Origin: Flavobacteriales bacterium
Lineage (GTDB): Bacteria; Bacteroidota; Bacteroidia; Flavobacteriales_D; Crocinitomicaceae
Length of the DNA: 46,555 nucleotides
Direction of reading: 5' to 3'
Assembly: GCA_947475095.1 (NCBI GenBank)
Contig: CANJLG010000021.1
Coordinates: forward strand, 1 to 46,555
Positions 1 to 8,220 of this stretch are shown here, in pieces; the first letter of the stretch is position 1; every line of letters starts with the position of its first letter. A model generated the notes under the pieces. It was not told the DNA's origin. It saw only the letters and a program-made list of their open reading frames with translations, and searched no databases. Made by a program: the position numbers and the translations under genes.

Positions 1-1272
1 AAAAGGATGAAGTCCATATACCCGATAGATATAATAGGATCGAGCGAAATTGTAGAAAACATAAATGAATCCGGTAGAAAACGCAGCGCCCGTTATTCCA
101 TAAATTGGAATCAAATATAAATTCATCACAAATATACCCGCACATAAAAAAATGGTAAAGGCTAAATCAAACATGTATTTTCGTGAAGTTGCGAATATTG
201 TTCCATTAAGACCACAATACATATCAACCATTCTACCGATCATTAAAAATAATAAAGCATAAATTCCTTCGCTGTATTCTGCTCGTAAAAACGAAAACAA
301 TTCCGTTCTTGTGGTCCACACTGCCAAAAAAGACAAAAGACCAATCAGTAATCCTACGGAACTTGATTTTTCATAAAGTGATTGCATATCCATCATATTT
401 CTCTCCTTCCAAAAGCGCGCAATAATTGGTGAACTCACTCGAATCATTGAGCGATAAGGCACTTGAATCGCCGAGGTAATGTAAACCATTGTTGTATAAA
501 CCCCTGTTTGCTTTAGCCCCAAAATTGAAGCAATCATCATAGCATCCATTGAAATAACAAACAAAGCCGCCAAGGTATTTAGGTAACTAAAAGAACTAAA
601 TGACAATAAGATTTTCCTAAAGCGTTTCGGAACGGTAATCGATTTTAGCGAGAAATGTAATTCGCCCATTTTCACCAAGTAAATACACAAGAAAATTGCA
701 GGAATAAAATAAGCAAAAAGATGGAGTATGAGGAATTGTTCAAAATTCAAGTACCCTAGTCCAAAAGCTATTAATAATAGCGTTACGACAAGTCGAACAA
801 CAATATCCTGCAGAAAAACAGGCAGAATATTTTTGTGTAATCCACGCATATGATTTTCAAAAAGCATGAAGAAAACTGTCCCAATTCCGAGTGGAATCAC
901 CCAAAAATAATACGAAACAAATAAGGGAGATTTTAATGAAAAATAACTGCCGATTTTTGACTGAAATGCAAAAAATAAAACGCTAAAAAACAAAATTCCG
1001 AAGCAAACGACCAAGGTATTTAGCAATAAAAATCCGTAATTTTTACGTTCAGGATTTCTAAAAAAAGGAAAAAAACGCCAAGTAGCGTATACAGTACCCA
1101 TATTGGCTAATTGTGCAAATAGTAAGCCCACTGTGATGATTAGATTTACCAAACCAACTTCTTCAGCACTCAGGAAAATTAAAAATAGAAATGCTTTATT
1201 AAGGTAACCAAGGACCAGACCTAGGTAAGAAATTATGGTAGTCCGCAACGCATCTTTTTGAACGATACCCAT
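1..1272 (-). CDS. Polysaccharide/O-antigen flippase family membrane protein (C-terminus cut by window edge)
   Basis: The open frame starts with ATG at 1272 and runs without a stop to base 1, giving 424 codons, so the C-terminus lies outside the window. The translation begins MGIVQKDALRTTIISYLGLV and is a chain of hydrophobic helices separated by short basic loops, as in the MOP superfamily of lipid-linked oligosaccharide flippases (Wzx/RfbX-like). Known members move undecaprenyl-linked sugars across the inner membrane for LPS, capsule or exopolysaccharide assembly. The start lies 35 bp downstream of the carB stop on the same strand, so co-transcription is possible, though the two functions are unrelated. 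No glycosyltransferases are visible here. The family call is fairly secure; the substrate cannot be told. Confidence 0.8.
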   Translation of the reverse strand, partial: MGIVQKDALRTTIISYLGLVLGYLNKAFLFLIFLSAEEVGLVNLIITVGLLFAQLANMGTVYATWRFFPFFRNPERKNYGFLLLNTLVVCFGILFFSVLFFAFQSKIGSYFSLKSPLFVSYYFWVIPLGIGTVFFMLFENHMRGLHKNILPVFLQDIVVRLVVTLLLIAFGLGYLNFEQFLILHLFAYFIPAIFLCIYLVKMGELHFSLKSITVPKRFRKILLSFSSFSYLNTLAALFVISMDAMMIASILGLKQTGVYTTMVYITSAIQVPYRSMIRVSSPIIARFWKERNMMDMQSLYEKSSSVGLLIGLLSFLAVWTTRTELFSFLRAEYSEGIYALLFLMIGRMVDMYCGLNGTIFATSRKYMFDLAFTIFLCAGIFVMNLYLIPIYGITGAAFSTGFIYVFYNFARSYYIYRVYGLHPF

Positions 1273-1307
1273 AGCAATCAATAACTTTAAGCGGTTAATT
1301 TATTGAT

Positions 1308-4124
1308 TTACTTCGACAAATGCATGTTTCGCTCCGAATAGATTTTGGTAAAAAATGGATCTTTAAGGTTTTTTATGAAGCGTATGGCTTCACCGGTTGA
1401 TTTCATTTCAGGTCCGAGTTCTTTTTTAACTTCCGGAAATTTCTCATAAGAAAACACTGGAATTTTAATGGCATACCCCTCTTTTCGTGGTTTAAAGTCG
1501 AAATCTGTTACCTTCTTCTCCCCTAACATCACTTTGGTAGCATAATTCACATATGGTTCGTCGTAGGCTTTGGCAATAAAGGGAACGGTACGCGATGCAC
1601 GAGGATTTGCCTCAATGACGTACACTTTATCATCTTTAATCGCAAATTGAATATTTATTAATCCTACAGTTTTAAGCGCAAGGGCAATACGTTTTGTTAT
1701 GTCTTCAATTTGTGTCATCACGAAATCTCCCAAGTTATAAGGAGGTAATACCGCATACGAATCACCAGAATGAATACCAGCAGGTTCAATGTGCTGCATT
1801 ATTCCAATAATGTAAACATTTTCTCCGTCACAAATGGCATCGGCTTCTGCTTCTCCTGCTCCGACCAAAAAATGGTCTAAGAGAATTTGATTATTACCCA
1901 TTTCATTTATAATATCGACAACATGGTGCTCTAACTCATCTTTATTGATAACGATTTTCATTTTTTGTCCTCCCAAAACATAACTCGGGCGAACCAATAA
2001 TGGAAAACCAAGGTCATCGGCCAATACCAAGGCTTGTTCGGCATTTTCAACTATACCATATTTAGGAAAAGGAATGTTATTTTCTTCCAAGACCTTAGAA
2101 AAACGACCTCGATCCTCTGCTAAATCTAGCGCTTCGAAACTCGTTCCTAGTATTTTTATACCGTAACGACTCAACTTTTCAGCCAATTTCAAGGCCGTCT
2201 GACCACCCAATTGGACAATCACACCCTCTGGTTTCTCATGTTGGATAATATCATAGATATGCTCCCAAAAAACAGGTTCAAAATACAATTTATCCGCGGT
2301 ATCAAAATCCGTTGAAACCGTTTCAGGATTACAATTAATCATAATCGTTTCATAGCCACATTCTTTGGCAGCGAGAACGCCATGAACACAGGAATAATCG
2401 AATTCGATACCCTGCCCTATTCTATTTGGTCCTGAGCCAAGAACAATCACTTTCTTTTTATCACTGACCACACTTTCATTCTCATATTCAAAAGTTGAAT
2501 AATAGTAAGGTGTTAGCGCTTCAAATTCAGCTGCACACGTATCAACCAACTTATACACCCGTTTGATGCCCATTTCTGTTCTTTTCTTATATACTTCAGA
2601 TTCAAGACACTTCAACAAATGTGCAATTTGACGATCACAATATCCTTTTTGCTTTCCTTCAAAAAGTAATTCTTGAGGCAGATTAGCCACATTAAATTTT
2701 TCGACTTGCTTTTCAAATTTTATTAGATCCTCAATTTGCTTCAGAAACCAAATATCGATTTTTGTCTTTTCGACGATTGTTTTGAACGGAATCCCTAATT
2801 TGATTGCATCATAAATATGGAATAAACGATTCCATGACGCATGTTCTAAACTGTGTAAAATTTCATTTTGGTTGGTCAATTCCTTCCCATCAGCACCGAG
2901 TCCATTTCTATTAATTTCTAGCGATTGACAGGCTTTTTGCAAGGCTTCTTGAAAAGAACGCCCAATTGCCATTACCTCACCAACAGATTTCATTTGCAGC
3001 CCCAACTCGCGATTAGCACCAGGAAATTTATTAAAATTCCATCGTGGGATTTTAACAATCACATAATCCAAGGTTGGTTCAAAATACGCAGAAGTTGTTT
3101 TCGTAATTTGGTTCTTTAATTCATCCAAGTGATATCCAATAGCCAATTTAGCAGCAATTTTAGCAATTGGATAACCAGTTGCCTTTGACGCTAAAGCTGA
3201 AGATCGCGACACACGCGGATTAATTTCAATGGCAATAATATCTTCCGCATTATCCGGAGAAACAGCAAATTGAACATTACAACCGCCAGCAAAATTTCCA
3301 ATAGAGCGCATCATTAAGATGGCCATATCCCTCATTTTCTGAAAAGTAGTGTCAGATAGTGTCATCGCAGGAGCTACCGTAATGGAATCACCCGTGTGAA
3401 TGCCCATGGGGTCAAAATTTTCAATCGAGCAAATGATCACGACATTGTCATTTTTATCACGCAACAATTCCAATTCAAACTCCTTCCAACCCAATAGGGC
3501 CTTATCGATCATCACTTCATGAATCGGCGATAATTGCAAACCACGCTCTAATTGATTATCAAATTCTTTTGGTGAATATAAGATAGAAGCCCCTGAACCA
3601 CCAAGCGTATAAGAAGGACGAATACATAAAGGGAATCCAAATTCTTGTGCTATTTCTTTCCCTTCCAAGAAAGATTTAGCCGTTTTCTGTGGAGCCATTG
3701 GCACACCAATGGAAAGCATTAAATTTCTAAAAGCCTCTCTATTTTCAGTAATTTCAATCGCATTGATATCCACACCAATAATTTTCACACCGTATTCGTC
3801 CCAAATCCCCATTTCTTCACATTGGATGCAAAGATTAAGTGCAGTTTGTCCACCCATAGTCGGTAAAACAGCATCAATTTTATGTTTTTGAAGAATGGAA
3901 ATAATACTGTCAGACTCTAAAGGCAACAAATAAATATTATCAGCGACCACTTTATCCGTCATAATTGTCGCCGGATTTGAGTTGATCAAGGTTACTTCAA
4001 TGCCTTCATCACGCAAGGATCTAGCTGCTTGTGAACCTGCATAATCAAATTCGCAAGCTTGACCAATAACAATCGGTCCGCTTCCAATAATAAGCACCGA
4101 TTGAATAGAAATATCTCTTGGCAT
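1308..4124 (-). CDS. carB: Carbamoyl-phosphate synthase large subunit, short form without MGS domain
   Basis: CarB makes carbamoyl phosphate from bicarbonate, ATP and ammonia delivered by the CarA glutaminase, for pyrimidine and arginine synthesis. The two homologous synthetase halves are plain: the first opens with LIIGSGPIVIGQACEFDYAG and the second, near residue 560, with VIVLGSGPNRIGQGIEFDYS. Each has an ATP-grasp core with the Mg-binding AIEINPRVSRSSAL and VIEANPRASRTVPF segments. The linker DTCAAEFEALTPYYYSTFEY is typical. At 938 residues it stops just after the second ATP-grasp half, whereas the E. coli enzyme is about 1073 residues and ends in an MGS-like allosteric domain; that domain is missing. 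carA is not in the window. A TAAATTTG box lies upstream on the same strand (4178-4185). Confidence 0.97.
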   Translation of the reverse strand: MPRDISIQSVLIIGSGPIVIGQACEFDYAGSQAARSLRDEGIEVTLINSNPATIMTDKVVADNIYLLPLESDSIISILQKHKIDAVLPTMGGQTALNLCIQCEEMGIWDEYGVKIIGVDINAIEITENREAFRNLMLSIGVPMAPQKTAKSFLEGKEIAQEFGFPLCIRPSYTLGGSGASILYSPKEFDNQLERGLQLSPIHEVMIDKALLGWKEFELELLRDKNDNVVIICSIENFDPMGIHTGDSITVAPAMTLSDTTFQKMRDMAILMMRSIGNFAGGCNVQFAVSPDNAEDIIAIEINPRVSRSSALASKATGYPIAKIAAKLAIGYHLDELKNQITKTTSAYFEPTLDYVIVKIPRWNFNKFPGANRELGLQMKSVGEVMAIGRSFQEALQKACQSLEINRNGLGADGKELTNQNEILHSLEHASWNRLFHIYDAIKLGIPFKTIVEKTKIDIWFLKQIEDLIKFEKQVEKFNVANLPQELLFEGKQKGYCDRQIAHLLKCLESEVYKKRTEMGIKRVYKLVDTCAAEFEALTPYYYSTFEYENESVVSDKKKVIVLGSGPNRIGQGIEFDYSCVHGVLAAKECGYETIMINCNPETVSTDFDTADKLYFEPVFWEHIYDIIQHEKPEGVIVQLGGQTALKLAEKLSRYGIKILGTSFEALDLAEDRGRFSKVLEENNIPFPKYGIVENAEQALVLADDLGFPLLVRPSYVLGGQKMKIVINKDELEHHVVDIINEMGNNQILLDHFLVGAGEAEADAICDGENVYIIGIMQHIEPAGIHSGDSYAVLPPYNLGDFVMTQIEDITKRIALALKTVGLINIQFAIKDDKVYVIEANPRASRTVPFIAKAYDEPYVNYATKVMLGEKKVTDFDFKPRKEGYAIKIPVFSYEKFPEVKKELGPEMKSTGEAIRFIKNLKDPFFTKIYSERNMHLSK

Positions 4125-4358
4125 AGGGTTTTCAATTTACAATTCTTTACGCGAAAAGGCTCGCAGTAAACTGAGAACAAATTTAATTCAAAATCCAATC
4201 GAAAAGATAGGTAAGTCAAAGTGTTTTGAACAAATTGAAAATTATTGTTAGTAAGTCTAGATGAGCACAAAACTGTTTAAGCTAGACGAGCGAAGCAATC
4301 TCCGATAAAAAATCAAATTGTCAAATGAATGAATCAGGATTATAAGCTGAGTAGCTTA

Positions 4359-4550
4359 TTAAACGTTGCAACTCATATCTTGACCACAGCACAAAGGCGA
4401 TTTTATTTTTCCTTCACATGAAGGACATTTAGAAATCTGAACAACCGTGCCATTATCCAAGGTCAAGTGGTCATTTTGTAAAGGTAAATCACACTTTCCG
4501 CAACTTGCTTTAACTGACATTCCGCATTTATTACATTCGTAGGTATTCAT
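4359..4550 (-). CDS. Small Cys-rich zinc-ribbon-like protein, function unknown
   Basis: This 63-residue protein carries paired cysteines spaced like two zinc knuckles: CNKC (residues 6-9) with CGKC (17-20), and CPSC (42-45) with the C-terminal CCGQDMSC (53-60). The arrangement suggests two zinc-binding sites, perhaps a rubredoxin-like or zinc-ribbon fold. There is no signal peptide, so it should be cytosolic. It sits alone between carB, transcribed in the same direction, and a repeat cluster. Small proteins of this type occur in other Bacteroidota as conserved hypotheticals, as far as I recall, without an assigned role. The cysteine regularity and a clean ATG frame support it as a real gene. 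Confidence 0.7.
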   Translation of the reverse strand: MNTYECNKCGMSVKASCGKCDLPLQNDHLTLDNGTVVQISKCPSCEGKIKSPLCCGQDMSCNV

Positions 4551-4630
4551 AATTTCTAAGTTAAATTGAAAATCGAAAGTAGTAAAAAATTGTATGGAGA
4601 ATAAAAATTATAAAAATATTTTATTTCTTA

Positions 4631-4750
4631 AGCTAATCGAGCGAAGTCGAGAGGAGCGAAAAACTTATAAAGCTAATCGAGCGAAGTCGAGAGGAGCGAA
4701 AAACTTATAAAGCTAATCGAGTCCGCGGCGGAGCGGATCGAGAGGAGCAA
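4631..4750. repeat. Three tandem copies of a 40-bp repeat, third copy divergent
   Basis: Two identical 40-bp units lie at 4631-4670 and 4671-4710, each beginning AGCTAATCGAGCGAAGTCGA and running through GAGGAGCGAAAAACTTATAA. A third unit from 4711 starts and ends alike, but its middle is replaced by GTCCGCGGCGGAGCGGAT, which contains a TCCGC/GCGGA inverted pair. A degraded relative (GCTAGACGAGCGAAGCAATC) occurs at 4281-4300 on the other side of the small Cys-rich gene. The repeats are non-coding and lie just upstream of the DUF4159 gene. They resemble dispersed intergenic repeats of Flavobacteria rather than a CRISPR, since there are no spacers. Confidence 0.85.
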
Positions 4751-4794
4751 TTTCAATTAATAAATCAAGGAAATCTTAATTAAACAAAATAAAT

Positions 4795-4802
4795 TACTTT
4801 TG
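4795..4802 (+). promoter_or_regulatory. Candidate -7 promoter box (TACTTTTG) for the DUF4159 gene
   Basis: TACTTTTG fits the Bacteroidota -7 consensus TAnnTTTG. Only four bases separate it from the ATG at 4807, so transcription from it would give a leaderless or nearly leaderless mRNA. No clear -33 TTG is visible at the expected distance. Confidence 0.5.
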
Positions 4803-4806
4803 TAGT

Positions 4807-5457
4807 ATGCGAAAAATACTATCCATTGGCTTCATGACACTCCTTGGCTCCATGGCATTTAGTCAAGGGACTTATCAATTGGCAGTTTTAAAATACAATG
4901 GTGGTGGCGATTATTATGCTAATCCAACTGCTCTACCCAATTTGATTACATTTTGCAATCAAAATTTAGGCACCTCGATAAACAAAGAAACACCATATGT
5001 AGAAGTTGGAAGTAAAGACATTTTTCTTTATCCATTTATTCATATGACTGGCCACGGAAATGTTGTTTTCTCGCGAGAAGAATCCAATAACCTGAGGCAA
5101 TATTTATTAGGTGGCGGATTTTTACACATTGACGATAACTACGGAATGGATGAATTCATACGTAATGAATTAAAAAAAGCATTTCCGGAGATCGATTTAG
5201 TAGAATTGCCTCTAAATCATCCCATTTTTAAGCAAAAATATACCTTTAATGGTTTGCCAAAAATACATGAACACGATGGAAAACGTCCTCAGGCCTTTGG
5301 TTTAATTAAAGATGGTCGGCTAATGTGTCTTTATACTTTCGAGACAGACTTAAGCGATGGTTGGGAAGATCCACAGGTACACAATGATCCTGCTGAAAAA
5401 CATCTTCAAGCATTGCAAATGGGCGCGAATATTATCATGTACGCGTATACCAATTAA
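4807..5457 (+). CDS. DUF4159 domain-containing secreted protein
   Basis: The 216-residue product begins with a signal peptide (MRKILSIGFMTLLGSMAFSQ) and should be exported to the periplasm. The remainder matches my memory of the DUF4159 family: an N-terminal LAVLKYNGGGDYYANP, then YPFIHMTGHGNVVFS, LLGGGFLHIDDNYG and LPLNHPIFKQKY. The fold is thought to be related to glutamine-amidotransferase-like Rossmann domains, but no function is established and no catalytic triad is evident to me. It stands alone on the plus strand and converges on the peptidyl-prolyl isomerase gene, with 13 bp between the stop codons. A second in-frame Met at residue 10 would shorten the signal peptide and move the start away from the promoter box; the first Met gives a better signal peptide. 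Confidence 0.88.
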   Translation: MRKILSIGFMTLLGSMAFSQGTYQLAVLKYNGGGDYYANPTALPNLITFCNQNLGTSINKETPYVEVGSKDIFLYPFIHMTGHGNVVFSREESNNLRQYLLGGGFLHIDDNYGMDEFIRNELKKAFPEIDLVELPLNHPIFKQKYTFNGLPKIHEHDGKRPQAFGLIKDGRLMCLYTFETDLSDGWEDPQVHNDPAEKHLQALQMGANIIMYAYTN

Positions 5458-5470
5458 GAAAACAGCAGTC

Positions 5471-6613
5471 TCAATGCTTATGTCCGTCGCCTTCTGTGTG
5501 AATGTGGTCTTGTTGTGGGGTAGAATTAGGAGGATCAACTTGAAGTATTTCTATTTCAAAAACCAAATCTGCATACGGAGGAATTGCTCCAGGTCGCCCT
5601 TCTTTACCATACGCTTGAAAATAAGGAATAATCAAGGTTGCCTTCCCTCCTTTTCCTAACATGCCAATTCCTTCTTCGAAACCTGGAATCATTTTTTGAA
5701 CTAAATAATTGAATTCCAAAGGTGAATTTCGATCATACGAAGAATCAAACTTTTTCCCGTCCGATCGTGTAGTACCTTTATAGTGAAGTCCCATTTTTGA
5801 CCCTAGAACAGGCTTATCTCCTTCGCCATAATTTACGATATCATACACTAATCCCGTTGCACTTTGCTTGGCATTTGGGTATTTAAGTAATACTTGATCA
5901 AACATATATTTTTGGTATTGATCTTGGCTCATTGCTTCAATCTTTGCATACTCTATAGCAGCGATTGCTTCAAGGCGAATTTTCTCAGCATTTATAACTT
6001 CATCTGCTGCTTTCGCTGCTGCATATTTTTCAGTGAATACTTTCGTAGCATTAAATTTCTTTGCTGCATCACCAAAACGTAAAATTTGAAGACTAAGAAT
6101 AGTATCATTTTGCGCAATTAAATCTACAATTTCTTGCCCCTGAACAACGTGACCGAAAACTGTATGTTTTCCATTTAACCAAGGTGTTTCTTTATGGGTG
6201 ATAAAAAACTGGCTACCATTCGTATTGGGTCCTGAATTAGCCATTGACAATATACCTGGTCCTGAGTGCACCAAGTCCGCAACTATTTCATCATAAAATT
6301 TATAACCCGGATCGCCACTACCTGTTCCAAGTGGATCACCACCTTGAATCATAAAATCTTTAATGACACGGTGGAATTTTAATCCATCATAAAATGGCTT
6401 ATCAAATTTTTTATTCGGGTGCTCAAACTTCCCTTCCGCTAAGCCAACAAAATTGGCAACCGTCATGGGTGTTTTTTCAAACTCTAAAGAACAGATAATG
6501 ATTCCTTTACTTGTGTTAAATTGAGCATATAGACCATTGCCTAACTTTTGCTTTTGCGCAAACGAAAATTGAATTGTTGCAGTAATAATTGTTAAAAAAA
6601 ATAAGGTTTTCAT
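5471..6613 (-). CDS. Cyclophilin-FKBP fusion peptidyl-prolyl isomerase
   Basis: This 380-residue exported protein joins two unrelated prolyl isomerase folds. Residues 1-19 are a signal peptide ending in FSFAQ. A cyclophilin domain follows (about 25-180) with the hallmarks FHRVIKDFMIQGGDP, NTNGSQFFIT and WLNGKHTVFG. A charged, Ala/Glu-rich helical linker (about 185-245) leads to an FKBP domain (about 255-360) with MGLHYKGTTRSDGKKFDSSY and MIPGFEEGIGML. The tail is His-rich (HIHTEGDGHKH). Both domains keep their recognisable active-site segments, so both are probably active on envelope or secreted proteins. The gene lies 17 bp downstream of a second FKBP gene and ends the CBS-nadK-FKBP run. Metal binding by the His tail is only a guess. 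Confidence 0.93.
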   Translation of the reverse strand: MKTLFFLTIITATIQFSFAQKQKLGNGLYAQFNTSKGIIICSLEFEKTPMTVANFVGLAEGKFEHPNKKFDKPFYDGLKFHRVIKDFMIQGGDPLGTGSGDPGYKFYDEIVADLVHSGPGILSMANSGPNTNGSQFFITHKETPWLNGKHTVFGHVVQGQEIVDLIAQNDTILSLQILRFGDAAKKFNATKVFTEKYAAAKAADEVINAEKIRLEAIAAIEYAKIEAMSQDQYQKYMFDQVLLKYPNAKQSATGLVYDIVNYGEGDKPVLGSKMGLHYKGTTRSDGKKFDSSYDRNSPLEFNYLVQKMIPGFEEGIGMLGKGGKATLIIPYFQAYGKEGRPGAIPPYADLVFEIEILQVDPPNSTPQQDHIHTEGDGHKH

Positions 6614-6630
6614 ATGGATAGATTTTAGTT

Positions 6631-7335
6631 TTATTTCGGATCTTCGAAACTCAATAGTTCAACTTCAAATATTAGGGTAGAATAAGGTTTAATTTCAGGA
6701 CTAGGCGACTGTGCACCGTACGCTAATTCTTGAGGAATAAAAAACTTGAATTTTGATCCAACAGCCATCAATTGCAATCCTTCTGTCCAACCTTTTATCA
6801 CTTGATTTAATGGGAATTCAATGGGCTCGCCCCGATCTACAGAACTATCAAATACTTTTCCTTCGATGGTGGTTCCATGATAATGAACTTTAACTGTAGA
6901 CTCAGCCTTTGGATGATCACCGCTACCTTCCTTTAAAATAATGTACTGCAAACCGCTTGAGGTCATTTTAATTTCCGGGTTCTTAAGATTATCAATTAAG
7001 AATTTTTCAGATTCACCCTTAAACACTTCATTTTTTTTATCCTCTTGAGCTTGAACTTTACCAGCTTTATTAGTGAAATATTGTTGTAAAATAGCATTTC
7101 CATCATCATTACAAGCTAGCGTCTTCTGATTTACGGCATCTCTAAAGCCTTGAATAATTAATTCAATATTCGCCTCAGACATTTCCTTTCCAATGTTGTT
7201 TCCAACACTTACTCCAATAAGGTATGATACAGAATCAATCTCATTCCTTAGAATTACTTTTTTACTTTTAGATTTCTGAGCGATTGAAAATAAAGCTAGG
7301 CCTACAAAGCCGATGGTTAAAAGTTGTTTTTTCAT
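6631..7335 (-). CDS. FKBP-type peptidyl-prolyl isomerase, FkpA/Mip-like
   Basis: The 234-residue product has a signal peptide (MKKQLLTIGFVGLALFSIAQ). An N-terminal helical region (about 30-115, with SYLIGVSVGNNIGKEMSEAN) matches the dimerisation domain of FkpA/Mip proteins. The C-terminal FKBP domain (about 120-232) shows KVHYHGTTIEGKVFDSS, VIKGWTEGLQLM and FFIPQELAYG. Such proteins act as V-shaped dimeric chaperone-isomerases in the periplasm. Its length is normal for the family. It starts 4 bp downstream of the nadK stop, so the two are probably co-transcribed, and it is followed by the cyclophilin-FKBP fusion. The two adjacent isomerases probably share envelope protein-folding work. Confidence 0.93.
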   Translation of the reverse strand: MKKQLLTIGFVGLALFSIAQKSKSKKVILRNEIDSVSYLIGVSVGNNIGKEMSEANIELIIQGFRDAVNQKTLACNDDGNAILQQYFTNKAGKVQAQEDKKNEVFKGESEKFLIDNLKNPEIKMTSSGLQYIILKEGSGDHPKAESTVKVHYHGTTIEGKVFDSSVDRGEPIEFPLNQVIKGWTEGLQLMAVGSKFKFFIPQELAYGAQSPSPEIKPYSTLIFEVELLSFEDPK

Positions 7336-7339
7336 AATA

Positions 7340-8218
7340 TTAATTTCGTTTATCTATTCCCCAAAACATTTTGTTTCGTATGGTATCTAAAAAATTATTG
7401 TGCTCAAATTTAATGACATTTATCATAAATTCCGCTTTTTTAATGATGATTTCTTCACCTTGTTTAATCGTTTTTGAATTTCCATCTAAGCTAATCAAGT
7501 AACTACGATCCCTTCCTTCAATACTTAACTTAATAGGCAAATGATCAGGAACGACGACCGGCCGCACATTCAAATTGTGTGCCGCAATTGGCGTTAAGAT
7601 ATGAACTTGACAACCTGGCGTAATGATAGGGCCTCCGCAACTTAGATTATAGGCTGTAGAACCCGTTGGTGTTGAAACAATCAAACCGTCAGCCCAATAA
7701 CTATTTAAATACTTATCATCTAAACTTGCATGTACTGTAATCATTGTCGAGGTATCTCGCTTTTGAATCGTTAATTCATTTAATGCGAAATTTTCTGTCC
7801 CAAAAATATCTTCCGGGGTATTCACTCTTAGCAAAGAACGGAGCTGAAAATCATACTTTTTTAAATCAATCGCCTCTAAAGTGACTTCGATGTCATCCTT
7901 GGCTATATTCGACAAAAATCCTAATCTTCCTGTATTGACACCAAGAATTGGCACGCCAGAATCACGAATATACCCCACCGATTTAAGAAACGTTCCATCG
8001 CCGCCAAGACTTATAAATAAATCAATTCCAGATTTAATATCCTTAAAAGAGCTAAAAGTTTGATAAGAATCCTTCAAGCCACATTTCGCAATAAGACTGG
8101 TATTAATATCTGTTTCTAAAACGGCCGTCCACCCTAACTTTTCAATTACAGCAAGTGTATTTAAAAAGTATTCTGAGATATTCTTGTTTATTTTTTTACC
8201 GTAGATGGCTACTTTCAT
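7340..8218 (-). CDS. nadK: NAD kinase
   Basis: NAD kinase phosphorylates NAD to NADP using ATP or polyphosphate and is the cell's source of NADP. The 292-residue protein has the diagnostic GGDG motif in FISLGGDGTFLKSVGYI, the NELTIQKRDTSTMI substrate strand, and the long glycine/threonine segment DGLIVSTPTGSTAYNLSCGG that binds NAD. Length and motif order match cytosolic bacterial NAD kinases. The start lies 2 bp after the stop of the upstream CBS-domain gene, and the FKBP gene follows 4 bp later, so the four genes look like one transcription unit. The identification is secure. Confidence 0.97.
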   Translation of the reverse strand: MKVAIYGKKINKNISEYFLNTLAVIEKLGWTAVLETDINTSLIAKCGLKDSYQTFSSFKDIKSGIDLFISLGGDGTFLKSVGYIRDSGVPILGVNTGRLGFLSNIAKDDIEVTLEAIDLKKYDFQLRSLLRVNTPEDIFGTENFALNELTIQKRDTSTMITVHASLDDKYLNSYWADGLIVSTPTGSTAYNLSCGGPIITPGCQVHILTPIAAHNLNVRPVVVPDHLPIKLSIEGRDRSYLISLDGNSKTIKQGEEIIIKKAEFMINVIKFEHNNFLDTIRNKMFWGIDKRN

Positions 8219-8220
8219 GC

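Noticed and set aside
3992..4270. Minus-strand 92-codon frame overlapping the start of carB
   Set aside because: It overlaps the conserved N-terminus of CarB in another frame and resembles no protein.
4631..4750. Tandem repeats as a CRISPR array
   Set aside because: The units follow one another without spacers, only three are present, and no cas gene is in the window.
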